From Puia sp. (GTDB lineage: Bacteria > Bacteroidota > Bacteroidia > Chitinophagales > Chitinophagaceae), in contig JARLGZ010000147.1 in NCBI GenBank assembly GCA_031292515.1, positions 36,175 through 100,174 on the forward strand: a DNA stretch of 64,000 nucleotides, in the 5' to 3' direction. Positions within the stretch are counted from its first letter, which is position 1. Each line of letters begins with the position of its first letter. Of this stretch, positions 59,039-64,000 are shown one piece after another. Made by a program: the position numbers and the translations under genes. The notes beneath the pieces were generated by a model, which was given only the letters and a program-made list of their open reading frames with translations, was not told the origin of the DNA and did not search any database.

Positions 59039-60115
59039 ATGATCAGGAGCTATTTTAAAATCGCCTGGTATTTGCTAATGCTGACCAGTCTGTATGCGGC
59101 GGCGCAAAAATCATCGCCGGGCAATCAGACGGATGCCTTTATTGAACGCCAAATGCGGGAGGCCCACATTACGGGCCTGTCCCTGGCGGTGGTGGAAAAT
59201 GGTAAGGTTGTTAAGGCCTCCGGGTATGGATCGGCCAATGTCGAAAACAGGGTCCCGGCAACTGCCCGGACGGTTTATAAAATTGCCTCGGTCAGCAAAC
59301 AATTCCTTGCCGCAGGTATGCTGCTCCTGCAACAGGATGGAAAGCTGAATATTACGGATAATCTTAGCCGATATATTCCGGAGGCGCCCGTCGCCTGGAA
59401 AGCTATCACTTTGCAGCGCCTGCTCAACCATACGGCCGGGCTGCCGCTCGATATCCCGGCTTTTGACCCCTATAAAGTGCAAACGGATTCCGCGCTGACC
59501 CGTTCGCTTTTTTCGGTCCCGTTACTATTCGTGCCGGGCGACAGTTTGAGTTATTCCAACGCGGCTTATTTCGTCATTGCCGAAGTGATCCGGCGGGTCA
59601 GCGGGATGCCCTGGGATGTGTTTATCGGTAAGCGAATATTACGACCATTAGATATGACCGCTACCCGCACAACGACTACGACAGAGTTGGTAGCAGACCG
59701 TGCCCGCGGTTACAACGTAAAAAAGGGCATCACAACCAATGCCGAAGACTGGATCGCGGTCAGGCCCAGTGGCGCTTTTTTGTCTTCGGTGATGGATATG
59801 GCCAAATGGGATATAGCGCTGTACGGAAGCGGCATCCTGACCGCAGAAAGCAAGCGACAGCTTTGGTCGCCGGCTAAAGGCAATACAGGGTGGGAGGCTG
59901 CCTATGGGCTGGGCTGGGGCCTGAGCCCTTTCCAGGGCCATAAGCGGGTATTCCATAACGGTGGCCTGCCGGGTTTTTCTGCCGACTTCGAGCGTTTTGT
60001 GGATGACCGGCTGATGGTGATTGTACTTTGCAATACCGAAGGCATAGATGCGGGTATGCTGGCGGTAACCATCGCCGGTTTTTATAATAAGGAACTCCAG
60101 CCTAAAAAGCCCTGA
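59039..60115 (+). CDS. secreted serine hydrolase, beta-lactamase class C fold
   Basis: A 358-residue enzyme. The N-terminal segment ends SLYAAAQ as a signal peptide. Catalytic SxxK is S84-V-S-K87 in YKIASVSKQFL. The second motif is YSN in DSLSYSNAAYFV (Y near 171), and HNGGLPGFSADF is the KTG-equivalent. The first ten codons (MIRSYFKIAW) closely resemble the start of FtsX-type permeases (MIKNYFKTAW in the remnant at 53188). The gene may thus have acquired its start by fusion with a permease remnant. Substrate unknown; a role in peptide or ester cleavage is likely. Confidence 0.88.
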   Translation: MIRSYFKIAWYLLMLTSLYAAAQKSSPGNQTDAFIERQMREAHITGLSLAVVENGKVVKASGYGSANVENRVPATARTVYKIASVSKQFLAAGMLLLQQDGKLNITDNLSRYIPEAPVAWKAITLQRLLNHTAGLPLDIPAFDPYKVQTDSALTRSLFSVPLLFVPGDSLSYSNAAYFVIAEVIRRVSGMPWDVFIGKRILRPLDMTATRTTTTTELVADRARGYNVKKGITTNAEDWIAVRPSGAFLSSVMDMAKWDIALYGSGILTAESKRQLWSPAKGNTGWEAAYGLGWGLSPFQGHKRVFHNGGLPGFSADFERFVDDRLMVIVLCNTEGIDAGMLAVTIAGFYNKELQPKKP

Positions 60116-60187
60116 GGGGACGATTCCCGCACCGTAAGTCAATGAAATAAACGAGGATCAGTTATTTTAATTTGTCAAGCCTGACTT

Positions 60188-60557
60188 ATGATTGACGAAT
60201 CAAATGGATACGAAAGCATGGCCGAAAATTACATTAAGGGTATCGGGGATCCCGATCACCAAAATATTCCTTGATGCAGGGTTAAACGCATATGGAGTGG
60301 ATGCTTCCCTGAAAATGGTTGAAGGTTTCCGAAAAAATTTCCCCTATGTGCCTGTGGCCTGTGAATCCGGGAGGCAAATTGTTGTTCACTGCTCCTCTTG
60401 AGAAAGGCGCATGGAAAGATGTAATGACGGAAAAGATTCGAGGTCTTTGGGCGCGGAGCAATACAGAGACCTGATTTCTGCTTCAGGATTATCCGTTGGT
60501 GAAGAATTCGACGATGAAGGGGACAATCATTATTTCAGCGGTATTTGGCCTGGTTAG
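60188..60557 (+). pseudogene. class I SAM methyltransferase remnant
   Basis: Pieces of one methyltransferase appear in changing frames. The start is MIDESNGYESMAENYIKG. The core is GIPITKIFLDAGLNAYGVDASLKMVEGFRK, split here as GIPITKIFLDAGLNAYGVDA and SLKMVEGFRK. VNPGGKLLFTAPLEKGAWKD follows, and the end is LISASGLSVGEEFDDEGDNH. The GxGxG strand and about 60 central residues are missing, and at least two frame changes are needed. Unlike the N-terminal and C-terminal ends, the middle is lost, so it is non-functional. Confidence 0.85.
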
Positions 60558-60900
60558 GGAATGCTGGTGAACGACAAAAAGCACAGAGAATTGAATTCCT
60601 GGAGTCTTACAGGTCCAATATGGATTGCTATCTTTCGCCAGATGAAAGAAGAAAGCCGGCAGAGGTCGGCGAAACGGCAAGGCTGAACCAACCAGCGGGA
60701 CACGGCGCATTTTTAATTAATCAGGTTTCAGAAGGGCTTTCCAAAGAATTCGGTAGAGGGTTCTCCGTTGCAAAGGAGTTTCCTTGTGAGGGAAAAAGCG
60801 AAACCCGCTCCAGGAGCGGGTTTATAAATATGGTCGCGCTGGCAGGACAATACCCGAACCTTTCATTTCAGGCTAAGACAAAAGGCGTTTTGGCTTAATC
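60558..60900 (+). pseudogene. debris including a DUF1016-like fragment
   Basis: No intact gene is present. The segment LINQVSEGLSKEFGRGFSV (about 60712-60770) resembles the DUF1016 N-terminal domain, where a similar L...LS..FG.GFS pattern occurs in PDDEXK-type nucleases. Surrounding frames contain nothing consistent. A perfect 10-bp hairpin lies at 60801-60823, without a T-run. Confidence 0.35.
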
Positions 60901-60949
60901 TGTTTTTGAAATTATGCCCACCTTTGTTCTATCAAAAAAATCAGACAAA

Positions 60950-61921
60950 ATGAAAGTAATAAAAATTCATGAATTTGGCGGACCCGAAGTGATGAAAATA
61001 GAAGAAGCAGAACGTCCGGTACCTCAGGCCGACGAAATACTGGTAAAAATGTACGCCAGCGGGGTTAATCCGGCGGATTACGTTGTCCGGCAGGGAGGTA
61101 ACCATATTCTGAAACCGTTCCTGAAACTACCACTGGGGCTTGGCCTGGATGGCGCTGGTGAGATAGAGGAGATCGGAAGCGATGTAGCAGGCTTTGAGAA
61201 AGGTGATAAAGTTTATGGTATTCCTAATTTTTTAAGTGGTACCTACGCAGAATTTATTGCTGCTAAAGCCACCCAGTTTGCCATAATGCCAAACAATATA
61301 AGCTTTAATGAAGCCGGCGCTATTCCCTCCTGCGCATTGATGGCCTGGAATGGCATGGATCTTGGGAAAGTAAGTGCGGGGCAAAGGGTACTGGTTCATG
61401 GCGCCGCCGGCGGAATTGGCAGCCTGGCGTTACAATTTGCCAAATCAAAAGGGGCCTATGTAATCGGTACGGCCTCCCAGCGCAATTTTGATTTTTTAAA
61501 ACAACTGGGGGCAGACGAAGTGATTGATTATAAGGATGAAAATTTTGCGGGTTTGCTGCAAGATATCGACGTTGTGTTTGACGCCTCACCTGTGTTTAGT
61601 GAAGGCGCCAGAATGATGATGGCGGGCGCCTTGAAAGACGGTGGCCGGTTTGTTTCTGTCCAGATCCCGTATCCTTTCAGCGAAGCATTTCTCGATATTC
61701 TTGCAAAAAAACATTGTGAGGCAAAAATGGTAAGGCGAGAACTTGATGTTGCGCAATCGCTTTCCGAAATTGCAAAATTAATTGAAGGAGGGAAAGTAAG
61801 GGTCGTTGTCAGCAGGGTTTACCCGATGGAAAAAGCCGCTGAAGCACATGCTGAGGTGGAAACAAAACACGTTCGGGGCAAAATTGCGCTGGAAATCAGA
61901 AAAGAGAGTGAACCAATATGA
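60950..61921 (+). CDS. NADP-dependent quinone oxidoreductase-like protein (MDR family)
   Basis: 323 residues from the ATG at 60950 (MKVIKIHEFGGPEVM); an earlier in-frame ATG at 60914 is less likely. The protein has the MDR substrate domain (LPLGLGLDGAGEIEEIGSDV; GDKVYGIPNFLSGTYAEF) and Rossmann motif VLVHGAAGGIGSLALQFAKS, with no zinc cluster. It ends HVRGKIALEI. It reduces quinones or enones with NADPH in the cytoplasm. Its stop overlaps the start of an AraC gene by four bases (ATGA), so the two are cotranscribed and coupled. It is a distant relative of the enzyme at 54969. Confidence 0.9.
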   Translation: MKVIKIHEFGGPEVMKIEEAERPVPQADEILVKMYASGVNPADYVVRQGGNHILKPFLKLPLGLGLDGAGEIEEIGSDVAGFEKGDKVYGIPNFLSGTYAEFIAAKATQFAIMPNNISFNEAGAIPSCALMAWNGMDLGKVSAGQRVLVHGAAGGIGSLALQFAKSKGAYVIGTASQRNFDFLKQLGADEVIDYKDENFAGLLQDIDVVFDASPVFSEGARMMMAGALKDGGRFVSVQIPYPFSEAFLDILAKKHCEAKMVRRELDVAQSLSEIAKLIEGGKVRVVVSRVYPMEKAAEAHAEVETKHVRGKIALEIRKESEPI

Positions 61922-62832
61922 AGCGGGTTAAAAGCATCAGTGAATTTCACCAGCTCCGGAAACTGCCTGCGCCGGAGCACCCGCTGCTCAGTGTGGTCGA
62001 AATTAACATGGTGAGGCAAGCGGTGGAAACGGCATCTATGACCTGGTGTTACGAATTTTATGCTATTGGCCTCAAAAGGGTTTCATTTTCAGACCATATC
62101 AATTTCAAATACGGCCAGCAGCCTTATGATTTTAACGAGGGTATTCTGTCTTTTGTAGCGCCCAACCAATTACTGAGTCTTTCCATAGACACAAAACAGG
62201 AAACAACACAATCCGGATGGCTACTGCTCATTCATCCTGATTTTTTATGGAATACATCGCTTGCCAAATCAATCAGGAAATATGATTTCTGGGACTATTC
62301 AGTTCATGAGTCCTTATTTCTCTCGGCGAAAGAAGAGGCTATTCTCATCCATATCTTTCAAAATATCCAGCAAGAATATCAAGCAAATATTGATCGCTTC
62401 AGCAAGCAGATCATTATTTCACAGGTGGAGAGTTTGTTGAGCTATGCAGATCGTTTTTATCACCGCCAGTTTATTACAAGGGAGAAAGCCAATCATCAGC
62501 TACTGGAAAAATTGGAAACAATACTGGAAGATTATTTTAGCAGCGACGAACTGGTAACAAAAGGTTTGCCTACTGTTCAATACGTTTCAGAAACACTAAA
62601 TGTATCTCCGAATTATCTGCGAGGCTTACTTAAAGTATTGACCGGGCAGAATACGCAACAGCTCATACACGATAAGTTGATTGAGAAAGCCAAACAAAAA
62701 CTATCAGTAACGGATTTTTCCATTAGCGAAATTGCCTATGCATTAGGTTTTGAACATCCACAATCGTTTACTAAATTATTTAAAAGAAAAACAAGTTTAT
62801 CGCCTTTGGCGTACCGGCAGTCGATCAACTGA
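61918..62832 (+). CDS. AraC family transcriptional regulator
   Basis: A 304-residue regulator with N-terminal cupin-like sensor domain (about 1-185) and C-terminal HTH pair (about 200-304). The first motif is YVSETLNVSPNYLRGLLKVL, the second FSISEIAYALGFEHPQSFTKLFKRKTSLS. The ATG overlaps the stop of the reductase gene. Probably it controls the reductase operon in response to a small electrophile or similar ligand, an inference from adjacency. Confidence 0.93.
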   Translation: MKRVKSISEFHQLRKLPAPEHPLLSVVEINMVRQAVETASMTWCYEFYAIGLKRVSFSDHINFKYGQQPYDFNEGILSFVAPNQLLSLSIDTKQETTQSGWLLLIHPDFLWNTSLAKSIRKYDFWDYSVHESLFLSAKEEAILIHIFQNIQQEYQANIDRFSKQIIISQVESLLSYADRFYHRQFITREKANHQLLEKLETILEDYFSSDELVTKGLPTVQYVSETLNVSPNYLRGLLKVLTGQNTQQLIHDKLIEKAKQKLSVTDFSISEIAYALGFEHPQSFTKLFKRKTSLSPLAYRQSIN

Positions 62833-62931
62833 TTTGAAATAGATATTACCAGAAGTGAGACACCAATATGAGAAGACCTTATGATAATCAATGTTAATGG
62901 AACTCGCTTCGCGGGGCCAGCCGTTTTTTGT

Positions 62932-62939
62932 AAGTTTGC
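62932..62939 (+). promoter_or_regulatory. -7 promoter element TAAGTTTG for mntA-hepT
   Basis: This matches TAnnTTTG and lies three bases before the mntA ATG at 62943. The transcript would be leaderless or nearly so, like that of the TetR gene. Confidence 0.5.
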
Positions 62940-62942
62940 CAT

Positions 62943-63233
62943 ATGTACACTAAGGAGCAAATATTAGACTTACTCAGCCGGAAAAAGCCTGAATTGAAAG
63001 GGCGTTATCCTATTTCTGAATTGGGGTTATTTGGCTCGTACGCTCGCAGAGACTACAATGAAAAAAGCGATATTGACATATTGGTTGATTTTAATGGTCG
63101 CATCGGGATCGGGTTTATCAAATTAGCGCACGAATTAGAGGACCTATTCAAACAAAAAATTGATCTTGTTTCCCGCCGGGCTATCAAGCCCCGTTATCTT
63201 CCTTTCGTGGAAAAAAGCCTGATTCATGTCTGA
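62943..63233 (+). CDS. mntA: MntA-type nucleotidyltransferase antitoxin
   Basis: A 96-residue minimal nucleotidyltransferase. The motif GSYARRD (31-37) followed by D43-x-D45 in KSDIDILVDF gives the catalytic GSX10DXD signature. In MNT-HEPN systems this enzyme AMPylates the toxin HepT on a Tyr and so neutralises it. The gene overlaps hepT by eight bases, the usual coupled arrangement. All catalytic residues are present. The partner toxin gene is frameshifted, so the present role of MntA is uncertain. Confidence 0.93.
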   Translation: MYTKEQILDLLSRKKPELKGRYPISELGLFGSYARRDYNEKSDIDILVDFNGRIGIGFIKLAHELEDLFKQKIDLVSRRAIKPRYLPFVEKSLIHV

Positions 63234-63571
63234 AAGAGATATCCCGTCATTGCTTCAGGATATTCTCGAAGCCATCGGCAACATAAAGGATTTTACAAGA
63301 GGTATAACTTTTGATATGTACTTGGGTGATCTTAAAACCAAGCACGCGGTAGAACGGAATTTTTCAATTATTGGAGAAGCAGTTGCAAGAATCGACAAGC
63401 CTTTCAGGGACAAATATCCTTCTGTTGACTGGCGGGAAGTGAAAGATTTCAGGAACATCATTGTCCACGATTATTTTGGGTATTGATAATACGATAGTGT
63501 GGGATATAGTACATTTAAATCTGGATCAGCTAGAAAAAGAAATTGTCGTTATCCTGGCATCTGTTTCATAA
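63226..63571 (+). pseudogene. hepT: HepT-type HEPN toxin with frameshift after the active site
   Basis: The ATG at 63226 opens MSERDIPSLLQDILEAIGNI. HEPN motif R76-NIIV-H81-D-Y83 (R-x4-H-x-Y) is intact. Three codons later the frame ends at TGA, after GGG at 63478-63480. In the shifted frame the expected continuation appears at once: GIDNTIVWDIVHLNLDQLEK, to TAA at 63569-63571. One extra G explains the break. A truncated 86-residue protein with the whole catalytic motif but lacking the last helix could still be made. Y83 corresponds to the residue modified by MntA in known systems. Confidence 0.9.
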
Positions 63572-63601
63572 GTAATAACGGATGCAAAGCAACTATTTAT
63601 T

Positions 63602-63754
63602 ATGAATATTATAAAGCCAGTGAAGAAAGAATCAAAGGAATTCGATGCTGTTGGATTTATGAGGGAGCGGAGGACGAAAATCGCCGGTGAAACAGAAGGT
63701 TTGTGCTTTTCGGAGTTGAAGAGCCAAAACAGATTATCTGCCAATGTTCTGTAG
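63602..63754 (+). CDS. small putative protein, 50 residues
   Basis: MNIIKPVKKESKEFDAVGFM followed by RERRTKIAGETEGLCFSELK. The Phe-Asp-Ala-Val and Met-Arg-x-Arg-Arg/Lys-Ile order resembles small Bacteroidota antitoxin-like proteins that start the same way, but I cannot name a family with certainty. Its position 30 bases after the hepT remnant suggests part of the same toxin-antitoxin locus or of another, partly lost one. No strong ribosome binding site is visible. Confidence 0.35.
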   Translation: MNIIKPVKKESKEFDAVGFMRERRTKIAGETEGLCFSELKSQNRLSANVL

Positions 63755-63893
63755 GTATTTGTCATTCTATTGGCAGCCGGCACAGGCAAACGGGAAAAGT
63801 TAGGGGCAGGCCACAGCAGCTGCATAACGCCCCGAAGTTAGTGTTGAAAAGGGCATCGCGGGAGTGTAAAGTAAACTGTGTCAGGGTCTTTTC

Positions 63894-63946
63894 TTCCCCC
63901 AGTTAATCCGGCCCATGGGCCGGATTAACTGGGGGAAAATTTTTTT
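63894..63946. terminator. perfect 44-bp palindrome with T-run
   Basis: The arms 63894-63915 and 63916-63937 are exact reverse complements with no unpaired centre (CATG in the middle can form a loop). AA and seven T (63940-63946) follow. The form is that of a very strong bidirectional terminator. It lies about 140 bases after the last small frame. The length of the perfect arms is unusual. Confidence 0.7.
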
Positions 63947-64000
63947 AGAAAATTGCCGGCATCCTCCCCTCAAACATAATACTCAATTGCTGAATGGTCA

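Noticed and set aside
60801..60823. A perfect 10-bp hairpin considered as a terminator
   Set aside because: It has a three-base loop but no T-run on either side and lies in gene debris.

Overview
The window looks like a chromosomal segment of a Bacteroidota bacterium, most likely a member of the Chitinophagaceae. The evidence is a TonB-dependent receptor, ~800-residue FtsX-type permeases without ATPases, an ECF sigma factor followed by its usual membrane partner, PepSY-like lipoproteins, few Shine-Dalgarno sequences, and promoters of the Bacteroidota form TTTG-N20-TAnnTTTG. Base composition is a little above half GC, high for the phylum. The genus is inference only. I see no rRNA, tRNA, CRISPR array, transposase or replication origin.

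Region 1 (1-12.9 kb, + strand) combines redox and efflux genes. It holds the tail of one nitroreductase, a second nitroreductase, a complete TolC / adaptor / MacB-ATPase / MacB-permease pump, a 78-residue protein, two FMN split-barrel proteins, a GltD-like NAD(P)H:ferredoxin oxidoreductase and a full-length pyruvate:ferredoxin oxidoreductase (nifJ). Region 2 (12.9-16.2 kb, - strand) has a tandem universal stress protein, a DUF308/HdeD-like membrane protein, an SDR and an LpxR-type lipid A deacylase. The first 15 kb together resemble an oxygen-limitation and redox-stress neighbourhood.

Region 3 (16.6-31.8 kb) is metabolic: an aldo/keto reductase, a broken PAS-sensor gene, an Old Yellow Enzyme, a secreted GH13 glucosidase, a membrane-anchored metallophosphoesterase, an FtsX permease, a GH2 exo-glucosaminidase-like enzyme, a D-aminoacylase-like lipoprotein with an altered metal site, and a three-repeat PepSY-like lipoprotein closed by a strong terminator. 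Region 4 (31.8-48.7 kb) carries an AraC regulator with an SDR, a GyrI-like protein, two more FtsX permeases, small envelope proteins, a TetR regulator with a palindromic operator candidate, an orphan RND permease, a zinc-dependent formaldehyde-type dehydrogenase and a serine hydrolase.

Region 5 (48.7-64 kb) mixes working genes with many decayed ones. Intact genes are a SnoaL-like protein, an envelope protein plus TonB receptor, an MFS pump, two MDR oxidoreductases, an ECF sigma factor with partner, a porin, a DHFR-like protein, a serine hydrolase, an AraC regulator and mntA. Decayed ones are an amidohydrolase/AraC chimera, an SDR and an FtsX permease that each lost their middle, a C-terminal orphan, a methyltransferase, a DUF1016-like scrap and a frameshifted hepT toxin.

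A recurring trait is that many gaps and leaders, and two coding regions, contain short tandem repeats of 11-18 bp. Each locus has its own unit, usually already degenerate. This locus-specific repeat growth, the deletion remnants, the altered D-aminoacylase site and the TetR/RND operator pair are the observations most worth following up.
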